A stretch of 30,368 nt of DNA, taken from positions 1 to 30,368 of the forward strand of contig CAZPSA010000009.1 in assembly GCA_964589375.1 (NCBI GenBank), given 5' to 3'. The notes beneath the pieces are model-generated. The model had not been told where the DNA came from and ran no database searches. It saw only the letters and a program-made list of their open reading frames with translations. The position numbers were made by a program, and so were the translations under genes. Source of the DNA: CAG-533 sp964589375 (lineage in GTDB: Bacteria > Bacillota_I > Bacilli_A > RF39 > UBA660). Every line of letters starts with the position of its first letter. Position 1 is the stretch's first letter. Positions 8,468-16,532 of this stretch are shown in pieces.

Positions 8468-10195
8468 ATGGCATTAATACCAAATGAAACAATAAATGAA
8501 ATCCGCAACAGAGCTAATATAGTAGATATTATTTCCGGATATATTAGTCTTGTTCCTAAAGGCAAAAACTATTTTGGGGTTTGCCCATTTCATGATGACC
8601 ACTCACCAAGTTTGAGTGTTTCCCCAGAAAAACAAATTTATACTTGCTTTGTGTGTGGAGCTTCTGGGAACGTGTTTACCTTTGTTCAAAACTATGAAAA
8701 CATAGATTTTGCTAATGCCGTAAAAGTTGTTGCCGATAAGGTAAATTATCCATTAAATATTACGGCCAAAGCAAATAACCCGTATAAAAAATATTATGAT
8801 ATGCTTGATGTTGCCAATAAATATTTCATTAATAACTTAAATAGCAAACAAGGTGATTTAGCCAAAAAATATTTAACTACCGAAAGAAAACTATCTGATG
8901 AAATAATAAAAGAATTTAATATAGGTTTGGCATTAAATGATAATAATTTAAGCAAGATTTTAACCAGCAAAGGTTATAGTGATAACGAAATTATAAATTA
9001 TTCACTTGCAATAAAAAAAGACACCGTACAAGACCTATTTAGAAATCGAATTACATTTCCAATTAATAATGATAAAGGTGAAGTGGTTGCTTTCTCAGCA
9101 CGTATTTTTAATAATGAAAATACCAATAAATATATAAATTCTAGAGAAAGCACAATATTTAAAAAAGGCGCCATTTTATATAACTATGATAAATGTAAGT
9201 TAGAGGTAGCCAAAAGAAAATTTGTTATTCTAGTTGAAGGTCAAATTGACGCAATTAGAGTGTACTCAATTGGATTTAAAAATGTCGTCGCTACCATGGG
9301 AACTGCTTTAACTAAGGAACATATTAACTTATTAAAGAGACTAAACGCCAAAGTTATCTTGATGATGGATAATGATGAAGCAGGGGAAAATAGTACGCTC
9401 GCAAACGGAGAAGAGCTTACTAAAGCTGGTATAACCGTATCTGTTGTAAGGCTCTCTACTTATAAAGATCCTGACTCATATATCTTAAATAACGGAGAAG
9501 AAAATTTTAAATCTGCTGTTTCTGGCGCAATATCCTTCTTTGATTTTAAACTTAATGTTTATAAAAAAAGCAAAAACTTGGACAAGGCTGATGATTTAGC
9601 CGAGTATATTAATAAAATAATAAGCGAATTAAATGCTAGTGATGATGATATTTTAAAAGAAGTAACTATAACTAAATTAAGTGAAGAATATCACATTGAT
9701 AAAGGTATTTTGGAAAGTAAACTAATCAAAAAAGAAAATGTTCCAGTAAAAATATATGCTGCACCGCCGCCAAAGAAAAAATTAGGAAAATATAAAAAAG
9801 CGGCCGAAGCAATCCTTTACGCGATGATGGATAATCCAAAGTATATTAGATTATATCAATTAGACTTAAATTATTTTCCAGATAAAGAATATAAACAAAT
9901 CGCCAATGATATTTTAGCTTTTAGTACTATTAATAAAGAATTTGTTTTAGCTGATTTTATTACATACATTAGTGAGTTTCCTTATAAAGACACAATATTA
10001 AGAATTATAAATGATAATGAAAATCAGAGTAATATTGATGAGGATTTTGCAAAATATATTTTAATAATTAAAAAGTGGATTAATGAAAAACAGATTGAAA
10101 AATTAAAAGAAGAATTAAAAAACGAAAATGATATCAATAAAAAAGAAGAAATAAATGATATAATAATCAAATTAAAACGAGGGAGTGATGAATAA
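8468..10195 (+). CDS. dnaG: DNA primase
   Basis: Synthesises RNA primers for lagging-strand and origin-initiated DNA replication. The 575 residues are a usual length. The N-terminal CHC2 zinc ribbon uses C39, H42, C60 and C63 (CPFHDDHSPSLS and YTCFVCGASG). The Toprim core has the acidic motif LVEGQIDAIR, the MMDNDEAGE motif and KDPDSYI. The C-terminal part (about 430-575) is lysine-rich and is expected to contact the replicative helicase. It is first in the macromolecular-synthesis cluster dnaG-rpoD; its TAA shares one base with the rpoD ATG. The hairpin overlapping its ribosome-binding site is described separately. Confidence 0.96.
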   Translation: MALIPNETINEIRNRANIVDIISGYISLVPKGKNYFGVCPFHDDHSPSLSVSPEKQIYTCFVCGASGNVFTFVQNYENIDFANAVKVVADKVNYPLNITAKANNPYKKYYDMLDVANKYFINNLNSKQGDLAKKYLTTERKLSDEIIKEFNIGLALNDNNLSKILTSKGYSDNEIINYSLAIKKDTVQDLFRNRITFPINNDKGEVVAFSARIFNNENTNKYINSRESTIFKKGAILYNYDKCKLEVAKRKFVILVEGQIDAIRVYSIGFKNVVATMGTALTKEHINLLKRLNAKVILMMDNDEAGENSTLANGEELTKAGITVSVVRLSTYKDPDSYILNNGEENFKSAVSGAISFFDFKLNVYKKSKNLDKADDLAEYINKIISELNASDDDILKEVTITKLSEEYHIDKGILESKLIKKENVPVKIYAAPPPKKKLGKYKKAAEAILYAMMDNPKYIRLYQLDLNYFPDKEYKQIANDILAFSTINKEFVLADFITYISEFPYKDTILRIINDNENQSNIDEDFAKYILIIKKWINEKQIEKLKEELKNENDINKKEEINDIIIKLKRGSDE

Positions 10196-11307
10196 TGGCA
10201 AAAGCTGTTAAAGAAATTAAAACATTAGATGAAAGAAAAGAAGAATTATTAGCAAAGGGTAGAAAAGATGGTTTTATTACATTCGAAGAACTAGCAAATG
10301 CACTTAAAGGCCTAGATATAGATAGCGATGCCTTAGATGAACTTTATAACCTATTTGTAGAAAATGAAATTGCGGTAGTTTCCAACGAAAGTGATTCTAA
10401 CGGGGGCAATAAAACTAAAACGATTGAAGAAGAAGAAGTTGTAGTTTTAAACGATGAAGAACTAACTAAGGATATTAATATTAATGATCCTGTACGTATG
10501 TATTTAAAAGAGATAGGTCGTATAAGTTTGCTTAGTCCTGAAGAAGAAATGAGCTTATCAATAAGAGTTGCTGAAGGCGACGAAGAAGCCAAAAATATAC
10601 TAGCGGAGTCAAACTTGCGTCTTGTAGTATCTATTGCTAAAAGATATGTTGGCCGTGGTCTACTATTTCTCGATTTAATCCAAGAAGGTAATATTGGCTT
10701 AATGAAAGCCGTTGAAAAATTTGACTATGATAAAGGGTATAAATTTTCAACTTATGCAACATGGTGGATTAGACAAGCTATTACAAGAGCACTAGCAGAT
10801 CAAGCGAGAACAATTCGTGTACCAGTTCATATGGTAGAAACAATTAACAAGATGACCAGAATTCAACGTCAGCTAACCTTAGAGCTTAATCGTGAGCCTA
10901 GCGAAGAAGAACTTGCTAAAAAGATGGGTATCACTGTAGAAAAAGTTCGAGAAGTTATTAAAATTAGTCAAGACCCAGTAAGTTTAGAAACCCCAATTGG
11001 GGAAGAAGATGACTCTCATTTAGGCGATTTTGTTCCTGATGAAAGAAGTATGAGACCAGAAGATTATGCTACAAATGAAATCCTAAAAGAAGAGATTAAA
11101 GCTGTATTATCTACATTACAACCTCGTGAACAGCAAGTATTAGAATTAAGATTTGGCTTAATTGATGGCACAAGTTATACTCTTGAAGAAGTCGGTAAAA
11201 GATTTAATGTTACACGTGAAAGAATAAGACAAATTGAAGCAAAAGCCCTAAGAAAATTAAGACACCCATCTCGTGCAAAAAAACTTAAAGACTTTATGGT
11301 GGATTAA
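10195..11307 (+). CDS. rpoD: Primary sigma factor of RNA polymerase (sigma-70/SigA)
   Basis: The housekeeping sigma factor. A short N-terminal region 1.1-like part (residues 1-75) precedes an acidic linker (EEEEVVVLNDEE). Region 1.2 begins DPVRMYLKEIGR. Region 2 holds the core-binding SNLRLVVSIAKRYVGRG and the -10 recognition/melting sequence FDYDKGYKFSTYATWWIRQA. Region 3 contains VPVHMVETINKM. Region 4 has the -35 recognition helix VTRERIRQIEAKALRKLRHP. At 370 residues it has the compact Bacillus SigA form. It is translated from a one-base stop/start overlap with dnaG, and the next gene, trmK, overlaps in the same way. Confidence 0.97.
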   Translation: MAKAVKEIKTLDERKEELLAKGRKDGFITFEELANALKGLDIDSDALDELYNLFVENEIAVVSNESDSNGGNKTKTIEEEEVVVLNDEELTKDININDPVRMYLKEIGRISLLSPEEEMSLSIRVAEGDEEAKNILAESNLRLVVSIAKRYVGRGLLFLDLIQEGNIGLMKAVEKFDYDKGYKFSTYATWWIRQAITRALADQARTIRVPVHMVETINKMTRIQRQLTLELNREPSEEELAKKMGITVEKVREVIKISQDPVSLETPIGEEDDSHLGDFVPDERSMRPEDYATNEILKEEIKAVLSTLQPREQQVLELRFGLIDGTSYTLEEVGKRFNVTRERIRQIEAKALRKLRHPSRAKKLKDFMVD

Positions 11308-11978
11308 TGGATTTGTCGTTAAGATTAAATTCATTAGTTAAATACGTAAGTGAAAATGATATAATTTGTGATGTTGGATGTGATCATGCTTACTTAAGCA
11401 TCTACTTAATAAAAAATAAATTAGTAAAAAAAGCCTATATTAGTGATATAAATGAAAAAGCTCTTCAAAATGGTATTAACAACTTAAAAAAACACAATTT
11501 AACTAGCCAAATTGAAGCGAAAGTATCAGATGGGATTAAAGATATTAGTCCAGATGTAAATACGCTTATAATCAGCGGTATGGGGGCAAATACTATTCTT
11601 AAAATATTGCATAGTGAAAAAATAAAGCAAATTAATAAAATTATAATTCAATCAAATAATGATTATGATTTGTTAAGAGATAACATTACAAAGAATGGAT
11701 TTTATATTCTAGGGGAAGATATCGTATTTGAAAATAATAAGTATTATGTAAATATTTGCTTTTATAAAGGATATGAAAGATACACACCTAAAGAAATAAA
11801 ATATGGACCATATATTATAAAGAATAAAGAAAGTATTAATTATTTACAAAATCTTCTAATGCTAGAAAATGATATATATAGCCAAGTTCCTAGAAAAAAA
11901 ATTAAGCTGAAATTTATTCATAAAAAAGAAATAAAAAATATTACTAAAATTATTACTAAAATTCATAAAAACATCTAG
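11307..11978 (+). CDS. trmK: tRNA (adenine-22-N1)-methyltransferase TrmK
   Basis: A SAM-dependent enzyme that makes m1A at position 22 of some tRNAs. The SAM-binding motif I is ICDVGCDHAYLSIYL and the acidic motif is AYISDINEKAL. The GMGANTILKIL segment and the QSNNDYDLLR segment are typical of TrmK (formerly YqfN). The C-terminal coiled segment is lysine-rich. In Bacilli this gene follows sigA, and that order is kept here with a one-base overlap. The Nif3-like gene that often follows is absent. The start is fixed by the TAATG overlap. Confidence 0.9.
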   Translation: MDLSLRLNSLVKYVSENDIICDVGCDHAYLSIYLIKNKLVKKAYISDINEKALQNGINNLKKHNLTSQIEAKVSDGIKDISPDVNTLIISGMGANTILKILHSEKIKQINKIIIQSNNDYDLLRDNITKNGFYILGEDIVFENNKYYVNICFYKGYERYTPKEIKYGPYIIKNKESINYLQNLLMLENDIYSQVPRKKIKLKFIHKKEIKNITKIITKIHKNI

Positions 11979-11996
11979 TTAATTGATGTTTTTTTT
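11967..11996 (+). terminator. Intrinsic terminator of dnaG-rpoD-trmK
   Basis: AAAAACATC (11967-11975) pairs with GATGTTTTT (11985-11993) around a 9-nt loop and merges into a T-run. The trmK stop codon is in the loop. Confidence 0.88.
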
Positions 11997-12035
11997 GCTA
12001 TACTTTCGGTAGAATTTAATATAAGAGGTTGAGTT

Positions 12036-13406
12036 ATGAAGAAGTTTTTAATTATTTTTGTTTCTATATTCGGAGTTTTATTTATTGGTTTAGGAAGTCT
12101 ATTCATTTATAAGGAATATAATAATCTAGAAATTGCTAATATAAAACTTATTAACTATAACAAAGAAGATAATACAATTACTTTAAAAATAGAAAAAGTT
12201 ATTAACGTTGTAAATAAATCATTTTCTTGCCATGCCAAAGGGTTAAAAGATGAAATAACAAGCTTAAGCAGTGACGGAAGTTGCATTATAACTTTGCCTA
12301 AGGAAGATAACTATGAAATATACCTATCTAGTGATAACAACCAAAAAACGGAGATTATAAAATTAAATGATGTTTTAAATGAAGTATTACATTTCAGCTT
12401 TAATGATGACAAAATTTATTTAATTCCCGAAGAAACCAAAGAAATTGCTTATACTGATATTACTATTGGTAAAAAAATAAATTATGAGTTTGTTAGTTCT
12501 AATGATAAAATAGCTAAAGTAGTTGATAATAAAATTGTGGGAGTATCTTCTGGAACCGTAACAATAACTGAGAAGAAATCTAAAAGTAAACTTGAAGTTG
12601 TAGTTACTGATTTAATTACTAAGCCGTATGCAATCAAAGATAAAAAAGAAATTTTAGCCTGTCATGCTTATACGGTCGATGAAGCTAAACTGCTAGATGA
12701 GATATTAGCCTACAAAGTAAAAGAAGGTGGCTATTTAACAAGAGGCGGTGCTGTGGCAGCTGCTCGATTTTTAACTTTAGAATTTGCTTACCGCGTTCCT
12801 TATTTTTATGAAAATGGTAGGGTTCCTTTATCAGATGGTGGAACTAGTAATATTAATACTCATATTGCCGATGGTGAGGGGCGTTATTATAAACAAGGTT
12901 TATATTTATCAGATGACAAAAAAGATTTAATTACTGCTTCTTGGCGAGGACCTGCTATTTGGGGCTGTGACTTAAAAAATTTAGAAAGAAATGAAAGATA
13001 TGGATATATCATGGGTAAAATGATGCCTAATGGCTTAAATTGTTCTGGTTTTGTTACTTGGGCATTAAAGCAAGCAGGTTTTGATCCAGGAGATGTGGGC
13101 GCCGGTGAAAGCCCAGAGAGAGATGGCCAATGCACTGATTTAGGTAAATTTGTAAGTTTAAAGTCTGATATAGTTGATGGCCTAAAAGTTGGTGACTTAC
13201 TTAATTGGTGGGGGCATATTGCAATGTTAATCGGAATAGATGAAAAAACTGATACTTATTATGTAGCAGAAAGTTTATCATATATCGGCGGAGTTAGAGC
13301 TATGATTTATTCTAAAAATGAATTACTAAATACTTTTACTCACGCAGTACTGATGGATAGCTATTACCAAAAAGAAGGCAACTATCAAAAATTTTGGGAC
13401 ATTTAA
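12036..13406 (+). CDS. Membrane-anchored NlpC/P60-type cell-wall hydrolase with an Ig-like domain
   Basis: A 456-residue protein with an N-terminal hydrophobic segment (about 4-25, FLIIFVSIFGVLFIGLGSLF) and no clear signal-peptidase site, so it is probably anchored outside the cell. Residues about 125-192 look like a bacterial Ig-like Big2 domain (NYEFVSSNDKIAKVVDNKIV followed by GVSSGTVTIT). The C-terminal half has an NlpC/P60-like cysteine-peptidase core: Cys336 in LNCSGFVTWALKQAGF and His394 in WWGHIAMLIG, with E412 in VAESLSY near the position of the third residue. Such enzymes cut peptidoglycan stem peptides; the substrate here is inferred. Two further cysteines, 65 and 83, could form an external disulfide. 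It is a single-gene unit between two terminators, with GAGGTTGAG as the ribosome-binding site. Confidence 0.8.
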   Translation: MKKFLIIFVSIFGVLFIGLGSLFIYKEYNNLEIANIKLINYNKEDNTITLKIEKVINVVNKSFSCHAKGLKDEITSLSSDGSCIITLPKEDNYEIYLSSDNNQKTEIIKLNDVLNEVLHFSFNDDKIYLIPEETKEIAYTDITIGKKINYEFVSSNDKIAKVVDNKIVGVSSGTVTITEKKSKSKLEVVVTDLITKPYAIKDKKEILACHAYTVDEAKLLDEILAYKVKEGGYLTRGGAVAAARFLTLEFAYRVPYFYENGRVPLSDGGTSNINTHIADGEGRYYKQGLYLSDDKKDLITASWRGPAIWGCDLKNLERNERYGYIMGKMMPNGLNCSGFVTWALKQAGFDPGDVGAGESPERDGQCTDLGKFVSLKSDIVDGLKVGDLLNWWGHIAMLIGIDEKTDTYYVAESLSYIGGVRAMIYSKNELLNTFTHAVLMDSYYQKEGNYQKFWDI

Positions 13407-13464
13407 AAAGTGTTTCATTTCTTGTGAACCTTTAATTCATAAGAAAAAGCAAACACTTTTTTTG
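13405..13464 (+). terminator. Long-stem terminator after the NlpC/P60 gene
   Basis: AAAAAGTGTTT (13405-13415) pairs with AAACACTTTTT (13451-13461), with inner pairing TTTCTT/AAGAAA and TGAA/TTCA, followed by T-rich sequence. The 3' arm is shared with the opposing hairpin at 13447-13471. Confidence 0.75.
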
Positions 13465-13471
13465 TTTGCTT
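13447..13471 (-). terminator. Terminator for the small - strand gene
   Basis: Read on the - strand, AAGCAAAC and GTTTGCTT form a stem around a 9-nt A-rich loop, followed by TTTTC. It lies 52 bp beyond the stop of the 38-codon gene at 13523-13639. Confidence 0.7.
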
Positions 13472-13522
13472 ATAACTTAAATTTAGTAAAATGCTATTTA
13501 ATTACTTAATGGCTTTAATAAA

Positions 13523-13639
13523 TTACATACTCAATAAATAATAAATTAACGTGCCGGCAAAGCTAGCAATCATGGCGATTATTAAAAACCATACAAATAT
13601 TTTGCTTCCAACATTTTTCTTTTTTGCTCTATATGCCAC
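13523..13639 (-). CDS. Small single-pass membrane protein, DUF4044-like
   Basis: A 38-codon frame starting at GTG (13639-13637). The product begins (M)AYRAKKKNVGSK, followed by a hydrophobic span (about residues 14-36, IFVWFLIIAMIASFAGTLIYY) and ends LLSM. A GAGGTGAT ribosome-binding site lies 6 nt upstream, a TATAAT -10 hexamer is just beyond that, and a terminator follows the stop. This full set supports a real gene despite its size. The layout of a basic KKK start, one membrane helix and a short end ending near LLS resembles the tiny DUF4044 proteins of Bacilli, whose function is not established. It is divergent from the SpoIIM-like gene. Confidence 0.65.
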   Translation of the reverse strand: MAYRAKKKNVGSKIFVWFLIIAMIASFAGTLIYYLLSM

Positions 13640-13718
13640 CTTAATCACCTCGTTAATATAATTATACCTAAATAATCATAAAAATAAAAGTATATAATAT
13701 ATTTAATTAGGTGATAAA

Positions 13719-14297
13719 TTGAAAATTTATATTAATGAACGCAGCAAAAAAACCATAAAATTTTTAGTAATGCTTTTAATTATTGGTATTTTAGTCGGAA
13801 CATACATATATTTAATTCAAAATAAAACAACTAAAAATGCGATTAATTTAGAACTATCAACTTTAAGTAAAAATATGGTTAGTACGAAGCAAAATACTAT
13901 ACTTACTCACTTTATAATAATGTCTATCACAATTATTCTATCTTTAACTATTATCTCCTTACCAATAGTGTTATTTTATTATTTTTATGAAGGTATATCT
14001 ATTGGTTTTCTTATTACAGCCTTTATCAAATATAAAAAAGGCCTGGGTTTATTATATTCAACTTGGTTTTGTCTAATTACTAAGGGAGTATACTTATTAA
14101 TCTTTACATATTTTTTGGTTCAATCGTTAAATTATAGCAAAAAAATTATTCAAAATATAAAAAATGATAAGAAAGAAATAATATACCGGCAAATTATAAA
14201 ATGCGCTTTTACATTAGGTATATGCTTAATTAATGATTTATTACTTTATTTTATTGGTAATAAACTGACATCTTTGTTTGTATTTCTTTTAAAGTAG
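13719..14297 (+). CDS. SpoIIM-like integral membrane protein
   Basis: A 192-residue membrane protein with about five hydrophobic spans (roughly 12-33, 63-90, 92-104, 115-138 and 163-190). The overall plan and the segment ISLPIVLFYYFYEGISIGF, then LITAFIKYKKGLG, resemble SpoIIM. That protein belongs to the SpoIID-SpoIIM-SpoIIP complex that remodels septal peptidoglycan during engulfment. The start is TTG at 13719, set by the GGTGAT ribosome-binding site 3 nt upstream; no ATG fits as well. A TATAAT at 13693-13698 may be its -10. SpoIID and SpoIIP are not in the window, so a sporulation role is inferred only. DUF95-type stage II proteins also occur in non-sporulating bacteria. Confidence 0.65.
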   Translation: MKIYINERSKKTIKFLVMLLIIGILVGTYIYLIQNKTTKNAINLELSTLSKNMVSTKQNTILTHFIIMSITIILSLTIISLPIVLFYYFYEGISIGFLITAFIKYKKGLGLLYSTWFCLITKGVYLLIFTYFLVQSLNYSKKIIQNIKNDKKEIIYRQIIKCAFTLGICLINDLLLYFIGNKLTSLFVFLLK

Positions 14298-14325
14298 CTA
14301 CAAAACTCTTTCATTCCACTTTAAC

Positions 14326-14348
14326 TTTAAAGAAAATATTGATATAAT
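14326..14348 (+). promoter_or_regulatory. Promoter of mnmA
   Basis: TATAAT (14343-14348) with an upstream TTTAAC-like -35 and a spacer of about 17 nt. Transcription should begin near 14355, leaving a leader of only about 9 nt before ATG 14364. Confidence 0.55.
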
Positions 14349-14363
14349 TAATTAGTGATTTTT

Positions 14364-15470
14364 ATGAAAAAAGTAGTAATTGGAATGAGTGGGGGAGTTG
14401 ATTCTTCAGTTGCCGCCTATCTTTTATTAAAACAAGGCTATGAAGTTATTGGCCTTTTTATGCGTAACTGGGATTCTATGGTTAATAATGATATTGAAGG
14501 TAATCCTAATTTAAATAACAATATCTGTCCTCAAGAGCAAGACTATAATGATGCATTAAAAGTATGTGAAAAATTAAATATTCCTTTATATCGAGTTGAT
14601 TTTGTAAAAGAATATTGGGATTATGTTTTTAAATATTTCCTTGAAGAATTAGAAAAAGGCCGCACACCTAATCCTGATTTAATGTGTAATAAATATATTA
14701 AATTTGATCTTTTTAAAAAAGAAGCTCAAAAGCTTGGTGCTGATTATGTAGCAACTGGCCATTATGCTCGAATAGTTGGCAATAGATTATGTCGTGCTCA
14801 TGATTTAAATAAAGATCAAACTTATTTTTTAGCTCAAGTATCAGAGGATAATTTAAAGAATGTTTTATTTCCAATTGGAGAACTTACTAAACCGGAAGTA
14901 AGAAAGATTGCCGAAGAACAAGGCTTAATAACCGCGAAGAAAAAAGACTCTACTGGCATTTGTTTTATTGGGGAAAGAAATTATCAAAAATTTGTATCTA
15001 ATTATCTAAAACCTAATCCAGGAGATATTATTGACATAAAAACTATGAAAGTTATTGGCACTCATAATGGTCTTATGAACTATACTATTGGTCAGCGCCG
15101 TAATGTTGGAATATCTGGAAATCTAGAAAAACACTTTGTTGTAGGCAAAGATGTCAAAAAAAATATTTTATATGTAGCTTTTGGGGAAGATCCCGAGTAT
15201 TTATATTCTGATGCTTGCATTGTTGATAATATTAATTTCTTAGCTCAAACAAGACATACTTTTTGTACTGCTAAATTTAGGTATCGTGGTGAGGATCATG
15301 AAGTTATTTTAGAATACTTAGAAAATAATGAAATTCTTGTCAAATATCCCAATAAAGCTAAAGCAGTAACTCCCGGCCAAGCATGTGTATTTTATTTGGG
15401 TGAACAATGTCTAGGATCTGGAATAATCAAAACTGTTATGAAAGATAATCAAAAGCTTTGGTATTTATAA
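14364..15470 (+). CDS. mnmA: tRNA-specific 2-thiouridylase MnmA
   Basis: Installs the 2-thio group on uridine-34 of Lys, Glu and Gln tRNAs. The N-terminal PP-loop is GMSGGVDSSVAAYLL, followed by FMRNWD. The catalytic cysteines are in PDLMCNKYIKF and STGICFIGERNY, and the C-terminal part has the GQRRNVGISG motif and the beta-barrel end (TPGQACVFYLGEQCLGSG). I place the start at ATG 14364, because MKKVVIGMSGG matches the usual beginning. A GTG at 14355 in the same frame would add three residues, but it falls on the predicted transcription start. It is a single-gene unit. Confidence 0.95.
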   Translation: MKKVVIGMSGGVDSSVAAYLLLKQGYEVIGLFMRNWDSMVNNDIEGNPNLNNNICPQEQDYNDALKVCEKLNIPLYRVDFVKEYWDYVFKYFLEELEKGRTPNPDLMCNKYIKFDLFKKEAQKLGADYVATGHYARIVGNRLCRAHDLNKDQTYFLAQVSEDNLKNVLFPIGELTKPEVRKIAEEQGLITAKKKDSTGICFIGERNYQKFVSNYLKPNPGDIIDIKTMKVIGTHNGLMNYTIGQRRNVGISGNLEKHFVVGKDVKKNILYVAFGEDPEYLYSDACIVDNINFLAQTRHTFCTAKFRYRGEDHEVILEYLENNEILVKYPNKAKAVTPGQACVFYLGEQCLGSGIIKTVMKDNQKLWYL

Positions 15471-15511
15471 TAATTTATATATATATTAGTTTATTTTTTA
15501 ATCTTATACGC

Positions 15512-15541
15512 TTGACAACAAAATGTAAAATGAGATAAGAT
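15512..15541 (+). promoter_or_regulatory. Promoter of the helix-turn-helix gene
   Basis: A consensus TTGACA (15512-15517), an 18-nt spacer and TAAGAT (15536-15541), 32 nt before the ATG. Confidence 0.7.
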
Positions 15542-15572
15542 ATAAGTGTAAAGAAAGTAGGGAATTAATTAA

Positions 15573-16346
15573 ATGAATATATTAAATGAATTATTACAAG
15601 AATTAGGTATTTCCAAAGTTAGACTTGCCAAATATTTAGGTGTATCTAGACAGATGGTATATAATTATTTAGAATTACCTAGTTTATCAAAATGGCCAAA
15701 AGAAAAGAAAATCGCCTTATTAAGGCTTTTAGATATCGAAGATGGTGATGAAGAAACATTAAAAAATATAAAAGTTACAACTGATTACTTATTAGCAGTT
15801 GAAGATAGATTAAGCAGTTCATTAAAAGAAAGCATGCAAGGGGAATTTTTAGATTTAAAGGGACTAAAAAAAGAAGAACAACAGTTAGTAGGGGATATAT
15901 CCTATTTAATAAAAGATAAACTTGTTGATGGAACCAATCATGAGGAAAATTATTATGCTCTACTATATATTTATCATTTATTACAAGCTATAGATAATGT
16001 ACCAGAAATTAAATACACCTTAGCATACTTAAGTAAATTAAATGGATTTACTAATCCTAATATTTATAAATTTAATGAAGATAAACAATTTATGTTTGAA
16101 GGAATTATTCATTCTGCCTTTAGTTTATATTCAAGTGGAAATGGTTCAAAAAGTAAAATTATTGAGTCTCACAATCGTTTTGTTAAAGAAATTGAAGCCC
16201 GCAACGAAGAAAAATTATCTCGTACCCAGCAGCTTAATACCATTAGAATTCAAGCTTTAAAAGAATTGGGTTATACAAGCGTTACAAGTGAAAATTTTTC
16301 GGAATTTCTTGAAAAAATGGCAGAAATTGAAACACGGGGAGTTTAA
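15573..16346 (+). CDS. Helix-turn-helix DNA-binding protein of unknown role
   Basis: A 257-residue protein. Residues about 12-33 (GISKVRLAKYLGVSRQMVYN, then YLELPS) form a clear helix-turn-helix of the Cro/CI kind. The remaining 190 residues are mainly helical, with a charged patch at about 90-110 and another near 200-225, and no enzyme motif I can name. It has its own consensus promoter and the leader AAAGAAAGTAGGGA. It is the last + strand gene before the dif-like site; an inverted repeat follows directly. It may be a regulator or a nucleoid/terminus protein; position is the only hint for the latter. It has no integrase, toxin or phage neighbour, so it does not look like a prophage repressor. 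Confidence 0.75.
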   Translation: MNILNELLQELGISKVRLAKYLGVSRQMVYNYLELPSLSKWPKEKKIALLRLLDIEDGDEETLKNIKVTTDYLLAVEDRLSSSLKESMQGEFLDLKGLKKEEQQLVGDISYLIKDKLVDGTNHEENYYALLYIYHLLQAIDNVPEIKYTLAYLSKLNGFTNPNIYKFNEDKQFMFEGIIHSAFSLYSSGNGSKSKIIESHNRFVKEIEARNEEKLSRTQQLNTIRIQALKELGYTSVTSENFSEFLEKMAEIETRGV

Positions 16347-16359
16347 TTAGTTACAAAGT

Positions 16360-16419
16360 AGGGTGTAGTAGTAGAAAAATAATTTATCTTTTTTGATAAA
16401 TTAGTCTGCTTTACACCCT
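16360..16419. repeat. Nested inverted repeat after the helix-turn-helix gene
   Basis: AGGGTGTA (16360-16367) pairs with TACACCCT (16412-16419). Inside, AATTTATC (16381-16388) pairs with GATAAATT (16395-16402), and AGTAG can pair with CTGCT between them. It begins 13 nt after the stop. The 3' side (CTTCTAATAA) is only weakly T-rich, so it is at best a poor terminator. Confidence 0.65.
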
Positions 16420-16532
16420 CTTCTAATAAATTAGATAAAAATATTAGTATTTAAATTTATCAATTGAGATATTAATATGAAGTTTTTAATTTATTTTATA
16501 ATTAAACTACAATAATAAAATTTAACTTAACC

